Positions 10,449 to 18,529 of a DNA stretch of 20,500 nucleotides are shown one piece after another. A program made the position numbers and the translations under genes. The notes beneath the pieces are model-generated. The model was not told the origin of the DNA and ran no database searches. It saw only the letters and a list, made by a program, of their open reading frames with translations. Each line of letters opens with the position of its first letter. The first letter of the stretch is position 1. Origin of the DNA: Chrysomallon squamiferum. Its lineage: Eukaryota; Mollusca; Gastropoda; Neomphalida; Peltospiridae. The DNA lies in the NCBI GenBank assembly GCA_012295275.1, contig CM022670.1, positions 38,384,251 through 38,404,750 on the forward strand, in the 5' to 3' direction.

Positions 10449-12135
10449 TTCATGTGTGACCTCTTTACAAATTAAAGTGTTAACTTATTTTTTACAAACC
10501 ACTGCAGAGTTCTATATCATCATCACACCTCGTTTCAGCAATGTCGCACTGTTGGAAAACAAAAAAAAGTAGCGGTTGTATTGTCAACATTCACTGTTAC
10601 AGAAGATAAAACAATTTGAAACAACAATCTGCAGGCTTCCTGGCAATACGCTGAAAACTGACCAAATTCATTTGTCTTTTCAGAAACAGAACAGTATTGT
10701 CATGTTCTCTGCGTCTGTGAAATGACGATCTCTTTTGATACAAAGCAGTCAGTCGTGATGACGTGTTAATCAGTACCATTTGTCTTTCAGAAATGGAGCT
10801 TTCTTGTCGTGTTGATGACCAAACTTGGAAAAGAATCTCTGATGAGGAAGGTGAAAACGTTTGAACCTGTTGCTACACCAGTGAATGCTGCCAAAGCTGC
10901 GAAGAAACAGCTTGGTGATCTGACTTTGACCCACGTGACATTAGTAAGCGCAGGAGCGGCCACATTCCACCAGTGGGTAGGTTGAATTCAGTTTATGCAT
11001 AATGTTTATGCTTGTACAAGTGTGTGTTTTTTGTACAAAACAGGATGTAATTTGTTTGTGTGATTGTACAAGTGTATGTATGTATGTGTATGTGTGTGTA
11101 TATTTGTGTTTATATGTTTGTATGTGTATGTATATGTGTGAGTATATGTATACGTGTGTGTGTGTATGATATATATATATATATATATATATACAGATAC
11201 CGGATCAATTATCCGGACTCCTTGGAGCCTGAGGCTTTCCGGTTTTCTGCTACCAAGTCATCTAAATACGTAAATAATTAGGCATAAACATTTTAAAATT
11301 AAATAAATATAAAGAAAACTGACGATAGACAATTGTGGCGACTCGACACGTAAACAATGCGGCGAGTGAAAGAACGCCACGCGGCTTGCTAGAGTAGTTC
11401 CAGTTTGGTGAGGACAACACCGCTTGCGCGAACTACGAAAATAGCGTCGGGGAAAAAACCTTCCAGTTTTCTGATCTTTCTGGATTTCAGGATGCTGGAT
11501 AATTGGTCAGGTACCTATGTATGTGTATACATACATGTGTGTGTGTGTGTGTGTTTATGTGTGTGCCAAATTGATCTTGTTTTCTGTATTGCAGACAACA
11601 AATATGATAGACGAAGTAGAGGAAGTACATGGAGTTAAACAGGAAAGGAGAGAACAGCTCAGCAAATGTAAGAACAACCCACCTTCATTTATATCTGTTT
11701 ATTTAGTCATTTATTCACAGTTCATATCCAGTTAAAAAAAAAAAATCAATAATATTTTATTCACTGATTAATTCTTTATTTTATTCACTTTTTAATTCTT
11801 TATTTTATTCACTTTTTAATTCTTTATTTGATTCATTTATTTATTCATTATTTGATTCATTTATTTATTCATTATTTTATTCATCTATTACATTTATTTG
11901 TTTTAATATTTCATCCATTTATTTACTTCTCAGATCGTATGTTAATTTTTTTTTTTTTTTTCAGTTTTATTTTTTTTTTTTTTCCATCTATTCATTTATT
12001 TGTCTCTTTATTTTTATATTTTTTTTTTTTTTTTTTTTTTTTATTTTTTATTCGACAATCTGTTTTGTATTTACAGTCCGCAGAATGGTTCACCAGGTGA
12101 AGCTGCTGAACTGGTTCAAACAACACCAACTGTAA
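4058..12135 (+). CDS. KY/hillarin-type transglutaminase-like protein with C-terminal dynein-stalk-like region
   Basis: Model: join(4058..4121,4183..4235,4784..4828,5313..5438,6123..6355,7002..8812,9645..9812,9969..10249,10791..10976,11595..11667,12077..12135), 1032 codons plus TAA, with all intron phases matching. Order: unassigned N-terminus (1-54); N-terminal KY region (55-96); transglutaminase-like core (about 97-240); four tandem beta-sandwich modules with Gly-Glu-Tyr-type boxes (about 300-760); acidic linker (about 750-777); basic helical region (778-902); dynein-stalk-like KPP element (903-905) and tip (928-989); C-terminal helix (990-1032). KY and hillarin are muscle/cytoskeleton proteins; the dynein stalk binds microtubules. 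Catalytic Cys and His appear replaced (Q162, S205) while Asp (D220) remains, so I infer a non-enzymatic scaffold. The first two exons are uncertain; everything from 5313 on is well supported. The alternative is two genes, KY-like and stalk-like, but the stalk exons have no start or promoter of their own that I can see. Confidence 0.82.
4183..4235 (+). CDS. Candidate second coding exon of the KY/stalk gene
   Basis: Acceptor TTTGGTTCAG and donor GGAGAG|GTAAAA bound 53 nt that are open only in the frame phase-compatible with both neighbours (phase 1 in, phase 0 out). They encode a Gly then VNASINLISSACTTFGE. A TATAAAT sits inside it (about 4195-4201), so the segment could instead be core promoter. 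Supported only by phase logic. Confidence 0.38.
4784..4828 (+). CDS. KY/stalk gene, small basic exon
   Basis: Fifteen codons, phase 0 at both ends, reading KRRDPRLKGTIVRRK between an acceptor GGTGACAG preceded by a T-rich tract and donor AAAG|GTAAAT. It joins in frame to the exon at 5313. A less likely acceptor at 4793 would let the 4058 exon splice here directly. Confidence 0.55.
5046..5241. repeat. Compound (TTTA)n/(TTA)n and (TAC)n microsatellites
   Basis: A TTTA tract passes into a TTA tract (to about 5121), and 60 bp later a CCA/CTA tract runs to 5241, ending 70 bp before the exon at 5313. The tyrosine-rich open frame across it is a repeat artefact. Confidence 0.9.
5313..5438 (+). CDS. 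KY/stalk gene, exon preceding the transglutaminase-like core
   Basis: Forty-two codons, phase 0 at both ends, between acceptor TTGTTGTTCAG and donor GCTGAG|GTAGAT. It encodes VKGPLTLDDIIDEGPDPFPQ and onward to HVEKHVAE, an acidic N-terminal segment. Codon composition is clearly richer than in the flanking (TTA)n and (CTA)n repeats. Confidence 0.8.
6123..6355 (+). CDS. KY/stalk gene, exon with N-terminal half of transglutaminase-like core
   Basis: Seventy-seven codons plus two bases, acceptor TTTTCATAG and donor TGCCA|GTAAGT. Typical transglutaminase-like features: a helix RAIFLWVTSHDIYN, then QQGTHAHLFYALC, which aligns with the family's Gly-x-Cys-x-x-Tyr-Ala-x-Leu-Phe helix. The residue at the catalytic Cys position is Gln (codon 6318-6320). 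The split Gln codon is finished in the next exon. Confidence 0.9.
6851..6928. repeat. (ATTC/ATTT)n microsatellite
   Basis: About 78 bp of imperfect tetranucleotide repeat in the intron before the 1.8-kb exon, ending about 75 bp upstream of its acceptor. Confidence 0.9.
7002..8812 (+). CDS. KY/stalk gene, 1.8-kb exon: rest of transglutaminase-like core plus four beta modules
   Basis: Open throughout, from acceptor TCTTCCCGCAG to donor ATTA|GTAAGA; an in-frame TGA follows 8 nt after the exon end. Seen: LARVPCVIINGMTKN, QWNAVYM (Ser at 7093-7095 in the usual catalytic His position), WWFVDTLWG (Asp at 7138-7140 retained), then HFPDKSEWQLL, typical of KY/hillarin. Four related modules follow with boxes LPKEGTF (7591), LPEPGEY (7957), LPDSGEY (8320) and VEDCDGY (8629), each opening a beta strand such as LNIYA. 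The last ~25 codons are acidic (Asp/Glu-rich). Codons up to about 7400 are visibly GC-rich at third positions; later ones are AT-leaning. An 11-nt T run (7231-7241) encodes Phe-Phe-Phe-Leu. Confidence 0.93.
8813..9644 (+). other. Intron separating KY module from stalk module
   Basis: Begins GTAAGA and ends CAATCAACAG. An in-frame TGA lies at 8821-8823, so retention ends the protein after Ser-Lys-Asn. It contains the hAT MITE; the rest (9156-9644) is AT-rich without recognised content. Confidence 0.8.
8879..9147. mobile_element. Non-autonomous hAT-type MITE inside the KY/stalk intron
   Basis: A 269-bp element whose ends form a 14-bp terminal inverted repeat: CATAGGTTTTCAAC at 8879 and, inverted, CACTGGTTTTCAAC from 9147 (12 of 14 match). 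It is followed by CTGGGGGTCGCGA, a start common in hAT/Charlie-like elements. Flanking 8-bp sequences 8871-8878 (CTCCAAAT) and 9148-9155 (GTCTAAAT) match at 6 of 8, as expected of an old hAT target-site duplication. There is no transposase coding, so it is a deletion derivative. It carries overlapping AATAAA motifs at 8963-8972. Confidence 0.8.
9645..9812 (+). CDS. KY/stalk gene, basic helical exon after the linker
   Basis: Acceptor TCAATCAACAG; the split codon A|TG makes Met, followed by AKRREAREMMKKGINLGIES and more charged helix. Two donors keep the downstream frame: 9802 (AAG|GTTAAA) with acceptor 9988, or 9812 (AAAG|GTATTT) with acceptor 9968. I prefer the second because of its pyrimidine-rich acceptor. 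Resembles the coiled-coil entry of a dynein stalk by position and charge pattern; similarity is weak in this exon alone. Confidence 0.75.
9880..9942. repeat. (AAT)n and poly-A tract in a short intron
   Basis: AAT repeats interrupted by a 15-nt A run within the 156-bp intron 9813-9968, making up nearly half of it. Confidence 0.9.
9969..10249 (+). CDS. KY/stalk gene, coiled-coil exon ending in the dynein-stalk KPP element
   Basis: Ninety-three codons after the split Glu; acceptor TTTTTCACATCAG, donor CAG|GTGAGT, phase 0 out. The protein is Lys/Glu-rich helix (for example IEPLERAIKKAHK) and then SELRSYQKPPKEVFTVMSAT, followed by FILLG. The Ser-x-x-Lys-Pro-Pro-x-x-Val-x-x-Val-Met pattern with a following Leu-Leu is the signature just before the microtubule-binding tip in dynein heavy chains. 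Confidence 0.85.
10250..10790 (+). other. Intron with (TG)n tract
   Basis: Contains a TG-rich region with a pure (GT)n run at about 10415-10447. The open frames running from the upstream exon into it are intronic. Nothing else recognised. Confidence 0.75.
10791..10976 (+). CDS. KY/stalk gene, exon matching the dynein microtubule-binding tip
   Basis: Sixty-two codons, phase 0 at both ends, between acceptor TTTGTCTTTCAG and donor CAGTGG|GTAGGT. It starts KWSFLVVLMTKLGKESLM and ends LVSAGAATFHQW. The spacing of the two Trp residues (about 60) and the Ser-Ala-x-Ala-x-x-x-x-x-Trp ending match the tip in dynein heavy chains, although central residues differ. It is unusually rich in Lys and Ala, which would suit an acidic partner surface such as tubulin; that is inference. 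Confidence 0.82.
11060..11196. repeat. TG/TA-rich microsatellite
   Basis: Imperfect TGTA/TG repeats end in a (AT)n run at about 11169-11193 that abuts the left end of the neighbouring MITE. Confidence 0.85.
11200..11511. mobile_element. pogo/Tigger-like MITE in a stalk-region intron
   Basis: A 312-bp element bounded by TA (11198-11199 and 11512-11513), the target duplication of Tc1/mariner-pogo elements. Ends are inverted: CCGGATCAATTATCCGGACT at the left, and from the right end inward CCTGACCAATTATCCAGCAT, sharing CAATTATCC and most flanking bases. TTATCC(G/A) is typical of Tigger termini. Further weak inverted similarity continues inward (TTCCGGTTTTCTG near 11238). The GC-richer middle (11330-11450) encodes no transposase. 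Confidence 0.72.
11595..11667 (+). CDS. KY/stalk gene, return-helix exon
   Basis: Twenty-four codons plus one base; acceptor TTCTGTATTGCAG, donor AAAT|GTAAGA. It encodes TTNMIDEVEEVHGVKQERRE and QLSK, corresponding to the start of coiled-coil 2 in dynein (tyrosine/valine-rich turn, then a Lys/Arg-rich helix). Phases fit both neighbours. Confidence 0.78.
11750..11890. repeat. Minisatellite, 24-25-bp units
   Basis: About three copies of a 24-bp unit containing TTAATTCTTTATTTTATTCA are followed by two copies of a related unit with GATTCATTTATTTATTCATT. It lies in the last intron. Confidence 0.8.
11949..12051. repeat. Poly-T tracts next to terminal-exon acceptor
   Basis: Several T runs (about 11947-11962, 11970-11983, 12018-12042) just upstream of the acceptor at 12076. 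They may act as an extended polypyrimidine tract. Confidence 0.75.
12077..12135 (+). CDS. KY/stalk gene, terminal coding exon
   Basis: Acceptor TTTGTATTTACAG, then the split Phe codon and RRMVHQVKLLNWFKQHQL followed by TAA at 12133-12135. The return helix is about 43 residues in total, shorter than dynein coiled-coil 2. The stop overlaps a donor-like ACT|GTAAGA (12132), so a longer isoform is formally possible. Confidence 0.7.
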
Positions 12136-12257
12136 GACAGTTCTACAGTGCAAATCCTTTCCCACACTCAGGTGATTTTAAAATTTACCTGCTTTATTTT
12201 GCTTTGTTTTTTTAAAGATATTTGTCTAATTTGTGTGTGTGTGTACATATATACATG

Positions 12258-12305
<48 letters not shown>

Positions 12306-12720
12306 GTGTATATATATATATACACACACAACATATATATACTTATTTAGAATATATATTAGTTAAAAAATTAATTTATGAAATATATATCAGTTATAAG
12401 ATAAAACTAATAAATACGGAAGAAAAAAAAACATGCATAACTATATCTGTATATATACACAAGTATGTATATGTGTGTGTATTTTATATTTCTCTTTTTT
12501 TTTCTTTTTTTTTTATAAAGAAAGAATGATGACACATTTGATGACAAGAATTGAACTGTGTGTGAAAAGGATTTTGCAGCTAAGTATAACCTGAAGGAAG
12601 AAAACAAAAACAGAAATTCTGCAAATTTTAAATGACAAATTAACATACTGTTTGATCAAAAATGATTTTTGTTTCAGTAATAATATAAAAAATTAAAAAA
12701 TAAATAAATAAATAAATAGA
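12136..12720 (+). other. Probable 3' UTR and downstream flank of the KY/stalk gene
   Basis: Follows the TAA. It contains a TG/TA palindromic repeat (12232-12345) and a candidate poly(A) signal AATAAA at 12409-12414, about 275 nt after the stop. The transcript end is not determinable from sequence. Confidence 0.45.
12232..12345. repeat. TG/TA/CA repeat with dyad symmetry
   Basis: A TA/TG section, about 40 nt of (GT)n, then TATATATATATA and CACACACA, so the two halves are partly complementary and could pair in RNA. Confidence 0.85.
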
Positions 12721-12757
12721 GTGAGACCTTGTTAATCCAGACACTACAGTAATGACA

Positions 12758-12805
<48 letters not shown>

Positions 12806-12851
12806 TTACAAAACAGTAAGAAATAAAAACAGAAAAAGACAAATATCTTTC

Positions 12852-12882
<31 letters not shown>

Positions 12883-13623
12883 ATTGGATAGAAATTACTA
12901 TTAAGCGGTACATACTTGTTTGAATGTTGTACAGAATATTTTGTTATGAGTATTCATATTAACGACAATCTTCAGCTTACTTCCAAAAAAATTAAAAACA
13001 AATATTTCATATAATTATGAGGTGAATGTTTAGCAAATGCTGCTGTCACATTATATATTAAAAAAAAGTAAAAACAACCCCAATTTTGATGTTATATGAC
13101 ACAATGTCTTTGCATCATCAGCATGAATGATTTGATGACCAAGTGACTTCAGATCAGTGATTAATAATCATTCAGATAATCATTCAGATGTCAGCCATAC
13201 CTAGATATTTCTGTGCTTCTGTACATGATTATACAAGTGATAAAATTTGTTCTGAAAATGGAACTCAACATTTCACCCTCTCAACATGCATGATTAAAAA
13301 TATTAATTAATATGGATGACTTAATACTGAAAGGAAATGATTACTGTAGATAATAAATAAATATAAACAGCCATGCTTTAAACACACACACAGATATATA
13401 CACATTGGTATGGTATACTGTGATGGTTTTTTGACATGGTTCAGGGACTTCATGAAATAACTTCTCTTTATTTACCATCAAACAGTTTGTAGGTTTAGAA
13501 GGAAATAGTTATTAAATTTTTAAAATTTGTTTTGGAAAAATCACCATCTGATTCTGGAAGGTGAATATCTGGTTTATTATTATTCAACAAATTAATTTTG
13601 CAATTCTTCTCTTTTTTTTTTAA

Positions 13624-13654
<31 letters not shown>

Positions 13655-13705
13655 TTATTAAATTGAATTTCTGCATAGCTCGAGTCTGGATTATCAAGTT
13701 GTCAC
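12721..13705. mobile_element. Inverted-repeat-flanked element, pogo/Tigger-like termini
   Basis: A 22-nt inverted repeat: left 12721-12742 starts GTGAGACCTTG and ends TTAATCCAGAC; right 13684-13705, read inverted, starts GTGACAACTTG and ends ATAATCCAGAC (19 of 22 match). The inner TAATCCAGAC resembles the ATTATCCGGAC of the MITE at 11200, suggesting the same superfamily. The 941-bp interior is AT-rich, with (AAT)n at about 12760-12800, (TTA)n at about 12855-12882 and (TA)n at about 13627-13654, and no transposase. No clean TA duplication is seen, so the exact ends are uncertain. Confidence 0.5.
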
Positions 13706-14300
13706 AGAATGTGAGTGTGTACGTGTGTGTGTGTATTTGTGTGAGTGTATGTGTTTATTTGTGTGTGTATTTGTGAGTTTGGTTGTGTATATTTATATGT
13801 GTGCATGAGTGTTAGTGAGTGTTTGTACACGTATATATAGTTGTAAGTAAATTTTTTTTTTTTAGCAAATTTAATGAAAGATTGAAATGTTCATTTCAGT
13901 TGTTATATCTGTTTATTTCGATAATAATACTCTTAATTTATTTATTAATTCAGTAAAAAAGTGCAAATGTGCACACATGCATACCGACAACCATCAGACA
14001 TGTACACATGTATGCATATATTCAGATCTGTATGTTGTTAAATTGACATAATAAAATAAAAATTTCTTAATCTCTACTCAAGTGCTTTCTTTGATATTGT
14101 GTCTCTTTCACATCCTTAAGATGATTTGTTATTTTGTTGTTGTTGTTGTTGTTATTTTGGAGCTTGCTTCATAATGATGTTGTATTCTGTTTTCTGACAT
14201 TGTTTTGATGTACATTGCTGTTTTTAAATAATCAAAAAATTTGTTTTTAAAACATGAAACATTCTGGTGTTGTCTTTTCTTTCTCATATTTTATCAAGGA
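13706..14300. other. Intergenic, TG-rich then AT-rich
   Basis: Imperfect TG repeats to about 13850, then unique AT-rich sequence with a short (TTG)n run at about 14137-14153. No gene recognised. Confidence 0.7.
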
Positions 14301-14307
14301 AGAAACA

Positions 14308-14412
14308 TACATATGCACACAAACACACATTCACATGCACACACACATACACACACATTCACATACACATACATACATACATATACACAAACACATACAT
14401 ATACACACAAAG

Positions 14413-14451
<39 letters not shown>
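14308..14451. repeat. (CA)n / CACATA microsatellite
   Basis: Imperfect CACA/CATACA repeats ending in pure (CA)n at about 14415-14448. Open frames on both strands here are repeat translations. Confidence 0.9.
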
Positions 14452-14452
<1 letters not shown>

Positions 14453-14662
14453 TTTTACAAGATATATATTTATAACTACAGACACACCCTGGGGTAAAAT
14501 CATTAGTTAATTCACATTGATAATTCAGTGATATGATTTTTATACAAGAATTCCCAATTTTATTTTCTTCACCTAAATATGACTGCATGCACCTAGGTAA
14601 CATATCAGCAGCAGTAATTTAAACAGCATTATTATAATAAATATTGTTACACAATTTAAAAA

Positions 14663-14672
14663 AAGAATAATA

Positions 14673-14712
<40 letters not shown>

Positions 14713-15130
14713 TAAAATATTTATTATATTATTGATTTCTGTTTAATTATCTGCCTTGCCATAGCAGTAATAAAAATAAAAATAACATCGACAATAATAA
14801 TACTAACTGCATAAATAGTAATAACAGCAGTGACAGTTGTAGTAATAATAATATAAATAACCAGGAAAATAATCAAACTGAAAATAACCACCACCATTAT
14901 AATAGTAATTGCAAAACAGTAATAAATATCTAACTATGACAATAATAAAAATTTTAAAAAAATTAAATAAAAATTATAACAATATTAATATTAATAATGA
15001 AGATGTTTACGATGATGATAATAACTGTCATAAAAAAAGAAAATAATAATAATAACAAGAATAATAATAATAAATGTAGTAAATGATAAACAACATGAAC
15101 AGCAATAATAATGTATATAATAATGATAAA
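14663..15130. repeat. Degenerate AAT-rich array
   Basis: A pure AAT tract (about 14665-14710) followed by some 400 bp of decayed AATAA/AGTAATAA-type repeat with occasional CAGCAGTG interruptions. Looks like an old expanded trinucleotide array. Confidence 0.7.
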
Positions 15131-15359
15131 TAAATGAACATACCAACACAGCAGAGTGTAATGAGAACATAAAAAGGGTTTTAGTGTAATGGGCTGTTTG
15201 CTGACTACTGTCTGCATTTGTGTAGTGAGACTATACAAAATCACAGACCACAGTTCCTGAATATCAGTGTGACATTGCTATCTTGTCCTCACGGTTTGGT
15301 GAATTCACTGTGTTTATAAGCGTGTCTGCTGTATTTTGTGCATGCATATAGGTAAATAT

Positions 15360-15795
15360 ATGCACTTACATGTGTGTGTGTGTGTATGTGTGTATTTGTG
15401 CCTCCATGTGTATCTGTGTGTGTGTCTCTAAGTGTATGTGTCCATATGTGTATGTATTTGTGAATACTTGTACATGCATGTTTGAGTTGTGAGTGTGTAT
15501 ATAGCATGTGTGTTTTTGCATGCACATCTATGTACATGCTGCATGTGCAATGCCTGCATGTGTCTGTACTATGTATGTGTTTGCATGTATATGTTCAATG
15601 TAATGTTTACGTTCAATGTATGTCTGTGTATGTGTGTTTGTGTATATCTTGTTATGTAGTTTTGTAGTACATATATATTTATGTATATAAGACAAATGTG
15701 TGTTTTTGTGTGTATGCCTGTTTTCGTTATAGAAGGATGTGTGTGTGTGTGTGTCTGTGTGTGAGTGTATATATATGTGTGTGTATGCACACAGA
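15360..15795. repeat. Long degenerate TG-rich array
   Basis: TGTG, TGTATG and TGCATG units over more than 400 bp; the pure stretch is about 15736-15765. The Cys/Val- and His/Thr-rich open frames on either strand are artefacts of it. Confidence 0.85.
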
Positions 15796-16670
15796 TATAT
15801 TTAAGTCAACATGCAAATATAAAATTATTACTTTACTAAAATGAACTCGTATATTGTTATACATTTAAATTTTAATATATATATACACGTACAGTGGGAA
15901 CACGTAAATACAAATTACTTGTAATACTATATACTGATCTATATATCTTCATAAAAAAAAAAAAAATAAAAAAAACAAAACATTTTTAGCCTGCTACAAC
16001 TGATAATGCTGATTTGACAATAAATTTTTTTTTTGTCAACACTGATTGATTAAATTTCAGCGAGTTAAATTTCTTTGATTTTCTTTGTTATTCTTTTAAA
16101 AAATGTTTGCTTTTCTTATTGTATTTATTTATTTTTATTTTTATTCTTTTTCTAAAATGTATTGTTTTCTTCTCAAGGTATGTATTTTTTCTTCTTCTTC
16201 TTTTTTCTTCTTCAGGAAGTCGTGGTTGCTACGGTCTCACAGCAGTTTTATTATTTCTTGTTTTACCGTTAATATATTTTAAATTATCTTATTCATTTAA
16301 TATCATTTTCTAAATTAGACTTAGCTTTAATAGCAATCCTACTGTGCTTCAGCTTATCAATTTTGTTAAATAAGAGCCTTTAAAATTTATTTTATGGTAT
16401 TAAACTCCCCAAGGACTGTATGAACGTGCTTATGTAGTCCAGCATACATTTGTGTGATTTCTTTATTTGCTGCATGAAATCAAGTTTTGCTACTAATAAA
16501 GCGTTCAGAGATTTGGAGTTATTCATGACATTATGTCTGACATTAAAACAAATAAATAAATAAATTAATTAATTAATTAATTAAAAATGAAATGAAATAA
16601 ATAAATGTTTTCGTCGATTATCACTACTGATGCTAACAATCACAAAACTGTAAATTACTAAATGTGTCTG

Positions 16671-16673
<3 letters not shown>
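15796..16673. other. Intergenic AT-rich stretch
   Basis: Poly-A (about 15954-15975), poly-T and TTC tracts, and an AAAT/TTAA tract (about 16548-16584). One good acceptor-like TTCTTCTTCAG at 16205-16215 precedes a short open segment; it is discussed as a finding, not called as an exon. Confidence 0.6.
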
Positions 16674-16751
<78 letters not shown>

Positions 16752-16755
16752 AAAG

Positions 16756-16797
<42 letters not shown>
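16674..16797. repeat. (GA)n tract followed by 42-nt poly-A
   Basis: About 75 bp of GA with one interruption (GAAGA near 16719), a short TTAAAAG spacer, then 42 A. The plus strand is almost purely purine for about 120 nt. Confidence 0.95.
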
Positions 16798-16803
<6 letters not shown>

Positions 16804-17161
16804 TAGAAGATTAGAGTCAAATTCAATTTATATTCTGTATCTGTAAATAATGTGCAATACAGATTAGGCAAACACAGAATAGTTATCGATTACTTTGAGG
16901 AATATAAATTTTGTAATATCAAACACTGACGCATTATGCATGCATTTGAATAGACATTTAAATATAGCTGGGATTGTCTTCTGTTTTTAATCACGTGTGA
17001 TCAATTTAATTTTATAAGCTACCTCCCTGAATTAGATCGTCATTATTATTTATGGTTTCGATAGAATGTTAGATTACAAAGCAGTTTATATCAATATATA
17101 CAATGTTAATGATATAAATTATTATTATTGTTTAAACACTGCTTTAGACAATAATAATATT

Positions 17162-17195
<34 letters not shown>

Positions 17196-18395
17196 TAAAT
17201 AATAATAATAATAATAAATAAATAAATAAATAAATAAAAATTAATAAAAGCAAATAAATAAGTAAATATATAAATAGTTATAGCCATATCTACTTTTTCT
17301 CTTTTTTTGTATACTTAAAGTTCATGTAAATGAGCATATCACATAACGATTCATCGTAAAATATATGGGTTTTTTTTTTTTGTTTTTTATTGTTTATTTT
17401 ATTATTTTTACATCCTTATTTCTATTAAAAAGCACATCAGTTATCCTGTGAAATATCCGCCACTTCAGTCATTTGATATTTATTGATTTAAAAAAAAAAA
17501 AAAATACTAATAAAATTAAGGATAATAAGAATAAAACAAATTTGTTGTTTGAAAAATCGGAATGTTCATACTTACATTTTTTTCAGAAGTACATTTCAAA
17601 TTTAAAAAAAAAATAAAAATAATAATAATAATAATAATAATATCTATTTGCTGTTGTCATTTCGCCATTTTTAATCCTTAGAAATTTTTGTTTATGACAG
17701 TTTTGACAAATGTTTAGTTATGACATCAGGACGAGACGAAATCGTTTTATTTAAAATTTTATTATTATGATAACAGTTCCCCGTATTTTATACTCCTCAA
17801 AAAATGTTTTGTATCCGCTGGGATTCCAGTCCATTTACAATCTCTGATGTCTGCATTTCTTCTTTTTTTTTTTTTTTTTTTTTTTTCAAAACTAGCGAAA
17901 GCGTAGATACAAGATTATTCTTTAACATGACTGTATGATTTATTAATAGAATTAACTATATTAAATAACAAAATAACGGGGAAAATATTATTATGTGTTT
18001 AAAACGTTATATGAATGAGAATCATTATTCCTATACTTATATCGGATTGAGATGTAGTGCGCAGGGCCTGGGCGAAGTAGTAATCCTATTCAGAGTCCCA
18101 TGTTGAGCTGTTTATCCCGTTCCAGTCAGATATTCATTACTGGCTTATTTTAGACTGTGATATATATATATATATATATATATGAAAATATTTCACGATC
18201 CCTAACTTTGTTTGTTCAGTATAAATCAAAACCTCTTTTATAACACGTGTTTTGTGCGGTAACAAAAAAAAAAAAAAAAAAAAAAAACAATCAAAAAGAA
18301 AGAAAGAAAAAGAAAAAAGGAATTGACAAAAATAAACAGAAAGAAAAAGAAGAAGACAAAAAAAAAAAAAAAATATCGAAGTTCAGAATTTTACA
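16798..18395. other. Intergenic, no gene recognised
   Basis: AT-rich with (AAT)n/(AAAT)n at about 17159-17240, poly-T at about 17862-17886, (TA)n at 18162-18182, poly-A at 18264-18287 and a purine-rich A/G stretch to 18373. The Lys-rich open frames at 18247-18505 come from the poly-purine tract. Confidence 0.65.
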
Positions 18396-18529
18396 ATGCC
18401 AAAGGTTCACAGCCAGCAAGAAAAAGGAAAAATGATCTCAGAAACAGGTGTTTGCCAAAGGTGAGTGTTTCTGCGTTGTACAAGTATTCCCTTGGTGAGA
18501 TTTAAAAATCTGCGAGCACTAACATCGAG

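Noticed and set aside
12556-12633. Short frame reading CEKDFAAKYNLKEE, reminiscent of half a C2H2 zinc finger
   Set aside because: Only one Cys and no His pair, no start or splice context, and it lies in the probable 3' UTR.
14241-14603. His/Thr-rich and Cys/Val-rich open frames on both strands
   Set aside because: Translations of a (CA)n microsatellite.
16107-16313. 68-residue hydrophobic open frame
   Set aside because: Low-complexity T-rich sequence without codon structure; only the acceptor-like site within it was noted.
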